Below, piece after piece: positions 26,582 through 35,478 of a DNA stretch of 64,000 bases; position 1 is the stretch's first letter; each line of letters opens with the position of its first letter. Both the position numbers and the translations under genes were made by a program. A model generated the notes under the pieces. It was given only the letters and a program-made list of their open reading frames with translations. It had not been told where the DNA came from and ran no database searches. This stretch comes from Pelotomaculum sp. PtaB.Bin104 (GTDB lineage Bacteria > Bacillota > Desulfotomaculia > Desulfotomaculales > Pelotomaculaceae), in NCBI GenBank assembly GCA_002067205.1, contig MVQL01000210.1, forward strand, positions 62,001 through 126,000, given 5' to 3'.

Positions 26582-26619
26582 AGTGAGGGGCACCGGGAAA
26601 ATCCCGGCCCCCCCTCACT
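26582..26619. other. Intercistronic hairpin between tupC and tupB
   Basis: Nested perfect stems AGTGAGGGG/CCCCTCACT with inner CCGGGA/TCCCGG, 19 bases after the tupC stop. There is no T-run on the minus strand, so partial termination or mRNA stabilisation is more likely than full termination. Confidence 0.5.
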
Positions 26620-26637
26620 TTAAGCTATGACACAGTC

Positions 26638-27720
26638 TTAATCAGCCCGGTCAATTAAATGCAGCTTGCCCGTGTTAAAGTTTACGAACACCTCGCTGCC
26701 TTTGGTCACTTCCCCACCGATTACCTGATCTGGACTCAAGATCACTTTTAGGGGAAACCCGCAGTCTAACACTGCTTTGAACTGATAGCCCTGCGGCAAC
26801 AGCTCACTGACCGTCCCCTGCAAAGAGTTATCCCAGTCAATGGACCTTGAGCCGGTTATCTTAACCTCATCCGGTCGCAGCAAAATATAGACCTTGTCAC
26901 CGGCAAGACCGGCAACAGCGGGCGCCTGTAACAGCTGTGAACCGGCCTGCACGGTAAACCCACTATCGGACCGTTCGTTAACCAACCCGGGGATGGCGTT
27001 TTCCACACCGACCAAAGAGGCCACGACGCGGTCCGCCGGCCTGGCCAGGACCTCCCGGGCCGGGGCGCTTTGTATCACCCGACCGTAATCTAATACCGTC
27101 ACAGTCTCGGCCATAATGGTAATCTCACTGTAGTCGTGGGTGACAAAGATGCTGGTAATGCCCGTTTCCTTGATAATTTCCGCCAACTCCACGGTCAGCG
27201 CCACCCGGGTGGGGGCATCCAGGGCCGAAAAGGGCTCGTCTAAAAAAAGCACCTCCGGCTCCAGCGCCAGCGCCCGGGCAATACTCACCCGCTGGGACTC
27301 CCCGCCGGACAAGAAGCGCACCGAACGCCTGGCCAGGTGTTCAATGCTTAGCCGGTTGAGCCATAGCGCTATTTTTTCGGGGATTAATTTCTTGTTAACC
27401 CCCCTTAACTTCAGGCCGGCCTCAATGTTTTTGTAGACGCTGGTGTCCAATAACAGCGGCTCCTGGAAAACCATCGCCATTCGCCTGCGGTAAGAAAGCG
27501 GCTTGTTCCAATCAACTTTTTCCCCTTTGAGAAACAGCTCGCCGGCAGTCGGGCGCTGCAGCAGCATTAACACCTTCAGCAAGGTGCTCTTGCCGGAGGC
27601 ATTTGGCCCGATCAGGGCAACCGTCTCCCCCTGATGGACGGAAAAATAGTCGATGTCTAAAATATGGTGTTGTCCGATAGTCAGATTAATTTTCTTTGCT
27701 TCAATAACTTTTTCTGTCAT
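26638..27720 (-). CDS. tupC: Tungstate ABC transporter ATP-binding protein TupC
   Basis: 360 residues from the ATG at 27720 (GAGG 5 bases upstream). Walker A GPNASGKST (about 39-47), Q-loop VFQEP, signature LSGGESQRVSIARAL, Walker B VLFLDEPFSALD and the switch His in VTHDY. A C-terminal extension from about 240 resembles the oxyanion-binding TOBE domain of ModC-type ATPases (QGTVSELLPQG, VTKGSEVFVNF), which can sense the cytoplasmic oxyanion and inhibit transport. It lies 52 bases downstream of tupA. It powers uptake with TupB. Confidence 0.88.
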   Translation of the reverse strand: MTEKVIEAKKINLTIGQHHILDIDYFSVHQGETVALIGPNASGKSTLLKVLMLLQRPTAGELFLKGEKVDWNKPLSYRRRMAMVFQEPLLLDTSVYKNIEAGLKLRGVNKKLIPEKIALWLNRLSIEHLARRSVRFLSGGESQRVSIARALALEPEVLFLDEPFSALDAPTRVALTVELAEIIKETGITSIFVTHDYSEITIMAETVTVLDYGRVIQSAPAREVLARPADRVVASLVGVENAIPGLVNERSDSGFTVQAGSQLLQAPAVAGLAGDKVYILLRPDEVKITGSRSIDWDNSLQGTVSELLPQGYQFKAVLDCGFPLKVILSPDQVIGGEVTKGSEVFVNFNTGKLHLIDRAD

Positions 27721-27774
27721 CAATACCTCTTTAACAACACTTTCAGCGGCATGCCTTAGCCGCCATTACCCCTT

Positions 27775-28638
27775 TTATTTACCGAGATCTGCTTCGTTCT
27801 TGCCGGCATCCGGGAAGAACAGCGGTTCACCGTACTTGTCCTTGCCAAACTCCGAGATTAACTTCTGGGTTTCAGCAGAAATCATGAAATCCACAAAAGC
27901 CTTCCCGCCTTCTTTGTTTACCTTGGCAAATTTCTCCTGATTCACCTGCATCACATGATAAATATTCAACAGCGATTTGTCGCCTTCGGACAGGATTTCC
28001 AGCTTGATATTCTTTTTCTGGGCCAGGTAGGTAGCCCGGTCGGAGAGAGTGTAGCCCAGCTTTTCATTGGCGATATTGATGGTGGCGCCCATTCCGGTGC
28101 CGCTCTGCTGGTACCAGGTCCCCTCGGGGGTGATGCCTGCTTCTTTCCAAATCGCTTTTTCCTTGGAATGGGTTCCGGAATTATCACCGCGGGAAACGAA
28201 GGTAGCTTTGGCAGCCGCTATTTTTTTAAAAGAATCAACGGCATTGCTGCCCTTAATTTTTGCCGGGTCAGTGGCAGGTCCAATGACGATAAAGTCATTG
28301 TGCATTACCAGCTGGTAGTTAACCACCGCGCCGCTGTCGACAATTTTCTTTTCATCCGCCGGGGCATGGGTTAAAAGCACATCCGCCTCACCTTTTTCAC
28401 CTGCCGCAATAGCTGCTCCGGAACCAACAGCAATGGGTTTGACTTTGTAGCCGGTTTTCTCCTCAAATTTTGGGATCAGGAAATCCAATAGACCGCTATC
28501 CTGAGTACTGGTGGTAGTGGCCAGGATGATGTCTTTGTTTTGCGGTTCCTGGGGCGCCTGGTTGCAACCTGCCAGAACCAGGGACACCAACAGCACCAGC
28601 AACAGCGCCGGCATTAAAAATTTTGCTTTTCCTTTCAT
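27775..28638 (-). CDS. tupA: Tungstate-binding lipoprotein TupA
   Basis: 287 residues. Lipobox LVLAGC. The mature protein begins with the diagnostic TupA motif ATTTSTQDSGLLD, whose Thr/Ser residues bind tungstate, and holds VSRGDNSGTHSKE, the second anion-binding block. It ends FGKDKYGEPLFFPDA. ATG start with AGGAGGAAAATC upstream. It delivers tungstate to TupBC. It is the second of two adjacent binding-protein genes; the first (28690) has diverged at the oxyanion motif. Confidence 0.9.
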   Translation of the reverse strand: MKGKAKFLMPALLLVLLVSLVLAGCNQAPQEPQNKDIILATTTSTQDSGLLDFLIPKFEEKTGYKVKPIAVGSGAAIAAGEKGEADVLLTHAPADEKKIVDSGAVVNYQLVMHNDFIVIGPATDPAKIKGSNAVDSFKKIAAAKATFVSRGDNSGTHSKEKAIWKEAGITPEGTWYQQSGTGMGATINIANEKLGYTLSDRATYLAQKKNIKLEILSEGDKSLLNIYHVMQVNQEKFAKVNKEGGKAFVDFMISAETQKLISEFGKDKYGEPLFFPDAGKNEADLGK

Positions 28639-28689
28639 GATTTTCCTCCTAATAATTAATTTTTAAAATCAAGCGACAATTCTGCACTG

Positions 28690-29571
28690 TTATTTAACCA
28701 GGCTTTTCCCCGTTGTAGAGTTGGGGAAAAACAGCGGCTCGCCGTATTTATCTTTTCCAAAGTCCCGGATTAGAGTCTGTCCCTCAGTGGAGGTGCAGAA
28801 GTCGATAAACTGCTTGGCCAGATCGCTTTTCACCTGTGGGAATTTCGCCTGGTTGACTGGGATTAAGGTGATGAAATTAAGCAAGTCCACGTCTTTCTCA
28901 ACCAATACCTTTAAGGCAATCTGATCCTTCACGGTCAGGTAGGTAGCCCTGTCGATGATGGTGTAGCCCTTTTGCTCATCGGTGTATTTTAGGGTCTTAA
29001 CATTCCCTTCGGCGCCCTTTTCATATATTCTGTACCATTCGCCCTGCGGTTTCAGACCTGCCGCTTGCCACAGCTCTTTTTCCTTGACGTTGGTGCCGGA
29101 ATTATCACCCCGGCTGATAAAAAGCGCCTTGGTGTCCATTATTTTTTTTAAGGCCTCGGAGGAGGTCTTCATGCCCTTGATTTTGGCGGGGTCAGCTTCC
29201 GGCCCGATGATCACAAAGTCGTTGTACATCAGGTCGATCCGCTCAGTGCCGTAGCCGTCAGCCACAAACTTTTCTTCCAGCGCTTTGGCGTGCACCAGCA
29301 CCAGGTCGAAATTACCACTCTGGGCCATTTTCAGCGCTTCACCGGTTCCCGCGCCCACGTGCCTGACTTTTATGCCGGTCTTCTGCTCAAATTTGTCCTC
29401 CAGTGCGGAGACAATTCCAGCGTCGATGGGTCCGATAGTGCTGGCGAGCAGAATTTGCTTGCTGCCAGCTGTGGTTGTGTTGTTCGAACTCGAACAGCCG
29501 GCAAATAAACTGCCAGTCAACAGCAGCAACGCAGCAGCCAATAAGAAAAATCGGGCATGTTGCTTAAACAA
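28690..29571 (-). CDS. TupA paralogue with altered oxyanion motif
   Basis: 293 residues. Lipobox SLFAGC, then LASTIGPIDAGIVSAL where canonical TupA has TTTSTQDSGLLD; the second block ISRGDNSGTNVKEKELW and the C-terminal FGKDKYGEPLFFPN are kept. It is clearly homologous to the downstream tupA, and the pair probably arose by duplication. The changed motif suggests different affinity or a different oxyanion (molybdate, vanadate), still feeding TupBC. TTG start at 29571 with a weak ribosome site. It is the first gene after riboswitch C, so the whole tup operon is under that element. Confidence 0.82.
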   Translation of the reverse strand: MFKQHARFFLLAAALLLLTGSLFAGCSSSNNTTTAGSKQILLASTIGPIDAGIVSALEDKFEQKTGIKVRHVGAGTGEALKMAQSGNFDLVLVHAKALEEKFVADGYGTERIDLMYNDFVIIGPEADPAKIKGMKTSSEALKKIMDTKALFISRGDNSGTNVKEKELWQAAGLKPQGEWYRIYEKGAEGNVKTLKYTDEQKGYTIIDRATYLTVKDQIALKVLVEKDVDLLNFITLIPVNQAKFPQVKSDLAKQFIDFCTSTEGQTLIRDFGKDKYGEPLFFPNSTTGKSLVK

Positions 29572-29702
29572 CTTATTATCACATCATCTATGCTCGATTT
29601 TAGTATAGAATCTGATAAATAAAGAAATTATTGCTTCCATACACCTCTCTTTCATAAAGAGTAAATGCTCAAGCGCTTTCTTTTATTGTACCTCCTTCCA
29701 TA

Positions 29703-29866
29703 AATAATAGTAAGGCCAAGCCTGCATTGCAAAAAACAATACAGAACTGGCCTCAACAGATCAAAACCAACTCTCCTTTTCGCAATGGAAGGCGCACTGG
29801 TTTCCCAATGTACCCTGTCGGTCAGTAACCTTGGCCTGGTGCGCTTTAGGTTAGCTGGCTCGGAGT
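29703..29866 (-). promoter_or_regulatory. Moco-type riboswitch C with terminator, upstream of the tup operon
   Basis: Minus strand: closing stem ACTCCGAGCC with GGAGAGTT, hairpin ACATTGG-GAAA-CCAGTGC, then GCGCCTTCC and GCGAAAAGGAG. The tetraloop receptor is degraded (CCTAAA...CAAGG). The terminator (29703-29754) pairs AGGCCAG...ATTG with CAAT...TTGGCCT and is followed by a weak T-rich run. The tungstate operon downstream is strong contextual support for a Mo/W-cofactor ligand. Confidence 0.85.
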
Positions 29867-30171
29867 GCGTATATTAATAAGGAACAAAACTGAATTCCTG
29901 TTTAAAGTATAAACTCCTGAAACAAGTAATATAGTCTCACAGATTATATTTATAAAGTATCATCATCACAATGCTCGGTATTACTTATCAATGCAATAAA
30001 GGAGTAGTTCGTAAACCACCTCTTTTTTCAATAATATGGTTACTACAAAATACATTTATTCGTCATAACCTTACATAATCCTTCCTTTTTCAAAAATTAA
30101 GCTAATTAATTTGGAGGAGATCCACTCTAAAAGGCGAATTTCTCGTTAAACCGGTTACAGGAGAGATAAGA

Positions 30172-31293
30172 ATGCACAGTCACCAATTTGAAGTTAATCC
30201 CCAAAAATGCAATCGCAGTGGGATTTGTGTGTCGTCATGCCCGATGAGGATAATTACTATAGATAAAAAAGATAAACTCCCCCGCTGGATCGAGGGAGCA
30301 GAGAAAAAATGCCTCAGATGTGAACGATGCGTAGCATCTTGCCCTAACCAAGCCATCTCCTTGAAAAAAATAAGAGATGAGGAGGATGAAAAAAGTACAA
30401 ATAACCTATTTAAAATTAATCACCAAACTTGCAGGCAAGACGGCCTATGTGCAGCAGTTTGCCCATTGCAGTTAATCACTCTTAACAGAAAGGATGGGTT
30501 CCCTGCCCCAATTGAGAAAGCAGAAAAACAATGTATTCACTGCGGACATTGCGTTGCAGTTTGCCCATACGGAGCCCTGGCTCTCGCAACATTGAAGCCG
30601 GGCGAGCTCAGTGTTGCAGCAGACGGAACACTATTTTACGGCCCCATTTCCCTGCAAACAATGAAACCGGAGGAATGCGTTCAGGTTAATGCAATACTCC
30701 TACCCACAGCAGATCAGGTCAAGCACTTCCTGACCGCCCGGAGGTCCATACGCGCATACAAAAGCCAGCCGGTAGCCCGGGATGTTTTGTCCGGAATTAT
30801 TGATACTGCCCGTTATGCCCCAACGGGGAGAAATACACAGCCGGTAAACTGGCTGGTCATCGAAGACGCGAACGAGGTCAGACTTCTCGCCAGCCTGGCG
30901 ATTGACTGGATGCGACAGGTAATTAAGGAAGAGCCTGGAGCGGCCAGAAATCTAAATATGACTCGATTGGTCGCTGATTGGGATCAGGGCGTCGATCGAG
31001 TTTGTCACGGAGCGCCGCACGTTATCGTGGCTCATGCTGAGGAAGATCTTACTGCTATCCATACCTCCTGCACCATTGCCCTGACCTACCTGGAGCTTGC
31101 GGCGTTTTCGACTGGTCTGGGTGCCTGCTGGGCAGGCTTTTTCAATGCCGCCGCAAACTTTTATCCACCCATGACGGAAGCACTGAGACTGCCTAATGGC
31201 CATCAGTGCTTTGGGGCCATGCTTGTTGGTTACCCTCGGTATCAATATCACCGAATTCCATCAAGAAAAAAAGCGGTAGTAACCTGGCGCTAG
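30172..31293 (+). CDS. Polyferredoxin-nitroreductase fusion
   Basis: 373 residues, ATG start with AGGAGAG upstream. The N-terminal 150 residues hold two successive ferredoxin-like units, each with paired Cys motifs (CVSSCPMR, CLRCERCVASCP, CAAVCPLQ, CIHCGHCVAVCP), so up to four clusters. The first unit is bounded by CNRSGIC and the second by CRQDGLC. A nitroreductase-fold FMN domain follows (about 185-373; RRSIRAYKSQPV, ARYAPTGRNTQP, GLGACWAGFF). Fused ferredoxin-nitroreductases are common in clostridia, usually with one ferredoxin unit. The substrate is unknown. Riboswitch D points at its 3' end from the opposite strand. Confidence 0.85.
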   Translation: MHSHQFEVNPQKCNRSGICVSSCPMRIITIDKKDKLPRWIEGAEKKCLRCERCVASCPNQAISLKKIRDEEDEKSTNNLFKINHQTCRQDGLCAAVCPLQLITLNRKDGFPAPIEKAEKQCIHCGHCVAVCPYGALALATLKPGELSVAADGTLFYGPISLQTMKPEECVQVNAILLPTADQVKHFLTARRSIRAYKSQPVARDVLSGIIDTARYAPTGRNTQPVNWLVIEDANEVRLLASLAIDWMRQVIKEEPGAARNLNMTRLVADWDQGVDRVCHGAPHVIVAHAEEDLTAIHTSCTIALTYLELAAFSTGLGACWAGFFNAAANFYPPMTEALRLPNGHQCFGAMLVGYPRYQYHRIPSRKKAVVTWR

Positions 31294-31470
31294 TTGGTTA
31301 AGGCGGATTTAGCCGGATGTCAATTGTCTTGAGCAAATATTACGGGGCAGGCAGATAAAAGCAAAAAAATTGCCCGGTCTGTGGGAAACCGGGGTTGTAA
31401 GGAGTGTAACACTTATTAACGGCTCTAACCTGAAATGCAAACTTATTGTTGGGCCTGCCGTCTTCAATAT

Positions 31471-31618
31471 AAAAAAGCTTTACCCCCTATGCAAAAGGAT
31501 AAAGCTTCTTATCAAAAGCCATTCTCTCCTTTCCACAACGGGAGGCACACTGGTTTTCCAATGTACCCTAACGGCCTGACAACCATACCTTAAGCTTAGG
31601 TTTTACAGGCTCGGAGAA
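31471..31618 (-). promoter_or_regulatory. Moco-type riboswitch D (orphan) with terminator
   Basis: Minus strand: closing stem TTCTCCGAGCC/GGAGAGAA, an intact tetraloop receptor (CCTAAG...TATGG), hairpin ACATTGG-AAAA-CCAGTGT (tetraloop AAAA rather than GAAA) and GTGCCTCCC. The terminator (31471-31507) pairs AAGCTTTATCC with GGGGTAAAGCTT and ends in six T. A consensus minus-strand -10 TATAAT lies at 31640-31645. The only thing downstream is the 3' end of the plus-strand nitroreductase gene, so readthrough would be antisense to it. Confidence 0.8.
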
Positions 31619-31838
31619 TTATTTTTTATCAACAAAATTATTATAACACTTGCCTTTTATTATTTCCACATGTTTAGCAAAATTCCTGTCATAAAATAAT
31701 ATTTTTTTATAGAAATAATGTTCTGAACCCTGCTTATCCCCAGGTTATCACCCTATGGCAACCTTCAGGTGGGCCTTAGAAATAGTTTTTTTGGGCCCGG
31801 TTTATTGCCTGCTACCATCAATGTGGAGCCAAACACAT

Positions 31839-33113
31839 CTAGTGGCCGGGCAAAAGCCCGCACCAGGCCAGCGAGTATACCCAGTCAAGCCAGGGGTAGC
31901 GTAGTCGACAATATGTATAACTAATAACCTTCAGCTGTTTTACCGCCTGTTCCAGCCCACTGACCGAAAGTTCAAACATGGGAAATAATTGACGGACCAT
32001 ATTAATGGTGCGAGCACGGTAGTTCAATTGCTCATTCCATCCCGTAGCCGGGATTGGGTTGAACCAAACAGCATGCCTGAAATGCCTAACCAAACGCCTC
32101 AGCCATACCAGCCCTGGCTCTCTATTCATGTTGCCCCAGTCAATAGCCCCGTTCGCCATGGTCAATTCACTCTCGGCCATGCTTGCGTCACCGATAATAA
32201 TAAGACGGTAATCGGGATCAAGATTGTGCAAAAAATCATAAGTTGCGATGGCATTTTCCTCAATACAGGCCGGCTTTACATAAATATAATTGTAAATACA
32301 ATTATGAAAATAATAGACTTTTAGCTCTTTTAAGTGACCAGAGCGTTTGACTGCACTAAATAACTGGCTGCAAAGGTTGATATGCATGTCCATTGAGCCG
32401 CCGGAATCCATCACCAGCACTACTTTCAATTTATTCTTGCGCGGACGGTCCCAAACGAGCTCCAACCTGCCTGCATTCCGGCAGGTAACGTCAATGGTAC
32501 CGTTGATATCCAATTCACCCTTAACGCCTTCATGGCGGTTGGAGAGCTGGCGTAAAATTCGCAAGGCAGCCTCAAATTTTCTTGCCCCGAGGATAACATC
32601 GCTACGGTATCCACGGTAGTATCGCCCACCTGCTACCTTAACAGCTGAGAAATTCGCCGGGGCGCCACCAATACGCTCCCCTTTTGGGTTAAAGCCACCA
32701 CGTCCGAACCGCATTCCGCCGTCCTTGGCCACGGCATTAGATACTTCTTGGCGCTCCAGCTCTTGCCTCTTTTCCTCAAGGTCCTGCTGTATTTTTTTAA
32801 TATTCATTTCCTGATAGAAAGACTGCTCTTCCGGAGCTATCATCTGGAGCGGCAACCCATTACTCAACCATTCTAAAGCCTGATCAACCAACTCAGCCGG
32901 TGTTTCGATGCCGTTAAAGTAATTTTGGAAGGCCAAGTCATAATTATCAAATTGAGTTTCACTCTTTACCAGGACTGCACGGGTAACATGGTAAAATCTA
33001 CTCAGACTGGAAAACGCCAGTCCCTTGCTCAGGGCTTCCATTAAGGTCAGCCACTCGGTCATGGATACCGGCACACCAGCTTTTCTTAGCTCATAAATAA
33101 AATTAACAAACAC
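31839..33113 (-). CDS. CoxE-like VWA-domain protein
   Basis: 424 residues. The N-terminal helical region (FIYELRKAGVPVSMTEWL, then a Glu-rich coiled stretch near 130-145) and the C-terminal VWA domain with MIDAS motif DSGGSM (about 240) match the CoxE family. CoxE-like proteins work with MoxR-type AAA+ ATPases to mature molybdenum hydroxylases such as CO dehydrogenase. GTG start with GGGGG upstream. No MoxR gene is adjacent. It is just downstream of moeA in the same direction, so a Mo/W enzyme maturation role fits. The target enzyme is not in the window. Confidence 0.78.
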   Translation of the reverse strand: MFVNFIYELRKAGVPVSMTEWLTLMEALSKGLAFSSLSRFYHVTRAVLVKSETQFDNYDLAFQNYFNGIETPAELVDQALEWLSNGLPLQMIAPEEQSFYQEMNIKKIQQDLEEKRQELERQEVSNAVAKDGGMRFGRGGFNPKGERIGGAPANFSAVKVAGGRYYRGYRSDVILGARKFEAALRILRQLSNRHEGVKGELDINGTIDVTCRNAGRLELVWDRPRKNKLKVVLVMDSGGSMDMHINLCSQLFSAVKRSGHLKELKVYYFHNCIYNYIYVKPACIEENAIATYDFLHNLDPDYRLIIIGDASMAESELTMANGAIDWGNMNREPGLVWLRRLVRHFRHAVWFNPIPATGWNEQLNYRARTINMVRQLFPMFELSVSGLEQAVKQLKVISYTYCRLRYPWLDWVYSLAWCGLLPGH

Positions 33114-33206
33114 GGGGCAGTACCCCCATCAGTTTTGAAATCAAAGCTGCAATCAAAGAATTAGATTATCCTTGTTCGATCTTAACAGCGATTGGGTTTC
33201 CTTAAT

Positions 33207-34424
33207 CTATTGCCCCCCGCCATATGCCGGCCTCGTTAGAACGATGGATAATTTTGCGCCTTTTTCTACGGGCGGGTGTCCCGCCGGAAGATCAATTAAG
33301 GCGTTACAGTTTCTGAGGAAAGCCTGGGTCATGCTCGACTTCTGGCCTGGTAAAATTATCACGCTCCACCCCGATTGATCGCAGGTTGCTGATGCCAATA
33401 AAAAACGCCGGGGGCCACCCTTTTTTAAAAAGACGTTAACACTTTCAGCGGAAAGATGTGCCTGGTACGGCTTGAGATTTTGCATCGCCCGCAAAACCGG
33501 AGCAACTAGTAAATGGTAGCCAACCGCGCAAGCTGCCGGGTTTCCGGAAAGCGAAATGACCAGCTTTTCCCCAAAGGCTGCCGCGCCACTGTGGCTGCCC
33601 GGTTTAATTTTAATTCCCCAGAATAATAGGTCTGCCCTATTATGTTTGAGCAAGGGAAAAGCCTGATCACCAATACCGTGAGCAGCCCCGCCAATAGTAA
33701 TTAATAGGTCGGAGCAATGAAGCAGCTTTTGAAAGCGTTGTCCAATTTGCGCGGTACTGTCTGCTCCGGCAACCTCAACACCAATTACCTGCCCCTGCTC
33801 CTGCATTACCAGCGCAGCCAGATGCAGGCCGTTGCTATCCCGCATTTGTCCCGGCGCCGGTGTTTCCCGGCAGGAAATGATGTCCGGCCCCAGACTTAAA
33901 ATAGCAACCTGGGGCTTTCGGTACACTGTCACTTCATTTTTTCCATACGCTGCTAAAACGCTGGCCATACCAGGGCTGAGGCTAGCGCCTTGCCGCACCA
34001 ACAGATCACCCTTCCGGAAATTCTCTCCAGGGGGTTTAATATTGCTGCCGTATACAACCGCTCCATTATATGTTATATATTCTCCGTTTATCTCGACTGC
34101 CTCTTGCGGTACCACTGCCACCACTCCATCAGGCAGCGGGCCGCCGGTTGCCACCCCGGTAGCCTGACCAGGGCCTAGTGAAGCACCAGGCATTTCTCCC
34201 GGCAGGAGTCTCTCGATAACCCGATACTGCCCGCACTCTCCCTCAGGCACAGCGTAGCCGTCCATTGCCGCCTGCGCATATGGGGGCAGGTCATGCTCTG
34301 CTAAAACATCCTCGGAAACAACGCGGCCCAACGCCTGCAGCAGGGGCAAAGATTCTACCTGCAAGACAGTCACGTGGTTTAAGATAATGTCTTGAGCTCT
34401 TTCTAATTCGATATTTGTGAGCAC
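33207..34424 (-). CDS. moeA: MoeA-family molybdopterin molybdenumtransferase
   Basis: 405 residues from a GTG at 34424 with GGGGGA upstream; the frame is open further, but that would overlap the upstream gene. MoeA domain order is visible: PPYAQAAMDGYAV near 45, GATGG-type loop (GVATGGPLPDG), GQMRDSNG, then the MPT-binding block GGAAHGIGDQ and LSGNPAAC. MoeA inserts Mo or W into molybdopterin-AMP. The usual GGVSVGxxD has become GGAAHGIGD, with the Asp kept, so it may be a tungsten-adapted or divergent paralogue. It starts 16 bases after the Mog-domain gene and is probably translated from the same riboswitch-E transcript. Confidence 0.85.
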   Translation of the reverse strand: MLTNIELERAQDIILNHVTVLQVESLPLLQALGRVVSEDVLAEHDLPPYAQAAMDGYAVPEGECGQYRVIERLLPGEMPGASLGPGQATGVATGGPLPDGVVAVVPQEAVEINGEYITYNGAVVYGSNIKPPGENFRKGDLLVRQGASLSPGMASVLAAYGKNEVTVYRKPQVAILSLGPDIISCRETPAPGQMRDSNGLHLAALVMQEQGQVIGVEVAGADSTAQIGQRFQKLLHCSDLLITIGGAAHGIGDQAFPLLKHNRADLLFWGIKIKPGSHSGAAAFGEKLVISLSGNPAACAVGYHLLVAPVLRAMQNLKPYQAHLSAESVNVFLKKGGPRRFLLASATCDQSGWSVIILPGQKSSMTQAFLRNCNALIDLPAGHPPVEKGAKLSIVLTRPAYGGGQ

Positions 34425-34440
34425 CCGGCTTCCCCCACCT

Positions 34441-35478
34441 CTAATAATAGATTTCTGTAGCCTTTCCGAAAGCACAGGCAGGATAGCGGCAAACCTGGCA
34501 CTCTTCACATAGTCCACCCTGCCCCAGCGCCACAATATCTGCTTTAGTCAAACGTTCTCCTGAAAAAATACGTGGCAGCACCAGGTCAAAAACAGTTATC
34601 TTGTTATACATCACGCAACCCGGTAGTCCGCAAACAGGCACTTGCCCCAGGTAAGCCAGCATAAACATGGAGCCGGGCAGTACTGGCGCGCCGTAAGACA
34701 CAACATCGGCTCCGGTCGCTTTAATTCCGGTCGGGGTCACATCATCCGGATCCACCGACATCCCTCCAGTAAGTATCACCAGACCCGCTCCTTGACCGAC
34801 CATCCGGCGGATTTCCGTAGTAATTAGGTGCGGGTCATCAGGCAAAATTACATGTCTAAATATTTGTGCGCCATAAGATGCTACTTTTTTGCTGACAACT
34901 CTCGTAAAGCCGTCTTCAATCCGCCCGGAATAAACTTCGCTCCCGGTTGTTATAACACCAACCGAAAGTGGCTGAAAAGGCTTTACAAACAATAACGGTT
35001 CTGCCCCGTTGCATATCTCATCTGCTTCATCCAGTATTTGACGTTGGATCGTAAGTGGAATAATCCTGGTTCCGGCAACAAGCTGATCCTTGGCTACTAC
35101 CCGGTTATTGTGCACTGTTGCCAGCACCACCCCTTCCAGACTGTTCAGGTGGTTCAACCTGTCACCCTGCACTTTCAACATGCCGTCGTAAGCTGCCCGA
35201 AGACTTACTTTTCCCTGGTTAGGCTCATCCCAGTTCAAGCCCGGTCCGGCGGCAATTCTGGCCAAGCGTAAAGCGGCTTCATCCTCATGGACGTGATCAG
35301 CAGAGTTTTCCCAAACATAAATATGTTCTTTTCCCAAATCACGAAGTTTAGGAACATCTTCCTTCGTTAAAATCTGACCTTTCCGGAAAGCCCGGCCTTT
35401 TTCACGACCAGGGATAATTCTGGTGATATCGTGACAGAGGACCATGCCCACCGACTCGGCCACAGGCACTTTCAGCAT
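34441..35478 (-). CDS. MoaB/Mog-fold molybdopterin-binding protein with Cys-rich tail
   Basis: 345 residues from the ATG at 35478 (GGGGGAG 8 bases upstream). The N-terminal half carries MLCHDITRI-like and FRKGQILT, as in MoeA-related proteins; the C-terminal half is a MoaB/Mog domain (TTGSEV, LTGGMSVDPDDVTPTGI, GLPGCVMYN). The tail GLCEECQVCRYPACAFGK has five cysteines and could bind a metal or FeS cluster. Such proteins are found near Mo/W enzyme genes; the exact step is unknown, but adenylation or transfer of molybdopterin is likely. It is directly downstream of riboswitch E. Confidence 0.82.
   Translation of the reverse strand: MLKVPVAESVGMVLCHDITRIIPGREKGRAFRKGQILTKEDVPKLRDLGKEHIYVWENSADHVHEDEAALRLARIAAGPGLNWDEPNQGKVSLRAAYDGMLKVQGDRLNHLNSLEGVVLATVHNNRVVAKDQLVAGTRIIPLTIQRQILDEADEICNGAEPLLFVKPFQPLSVGVITTGSEVYSGRIEDGFTRVVSKKVASYGAQIFRHVILPDDPHLITTEIRRMVGQGAGLVILTGGMSVDPDDVTPTGIKATGADVVSYGAPVLPGSMFMLAYLGQVPVCGLPGCVMYNKITVFDLVLPRIFSGERLTKADIVALGQGGLCEECQVCRYPACAFGKATEIYY

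Noticed and set aside
31471-31618. Plus-strand orientation of riboswitch D
   Set aside because: The terminator T-run and the -10 box are on the minus strand, and the shared signature reads in minus orientation as in the other copies.
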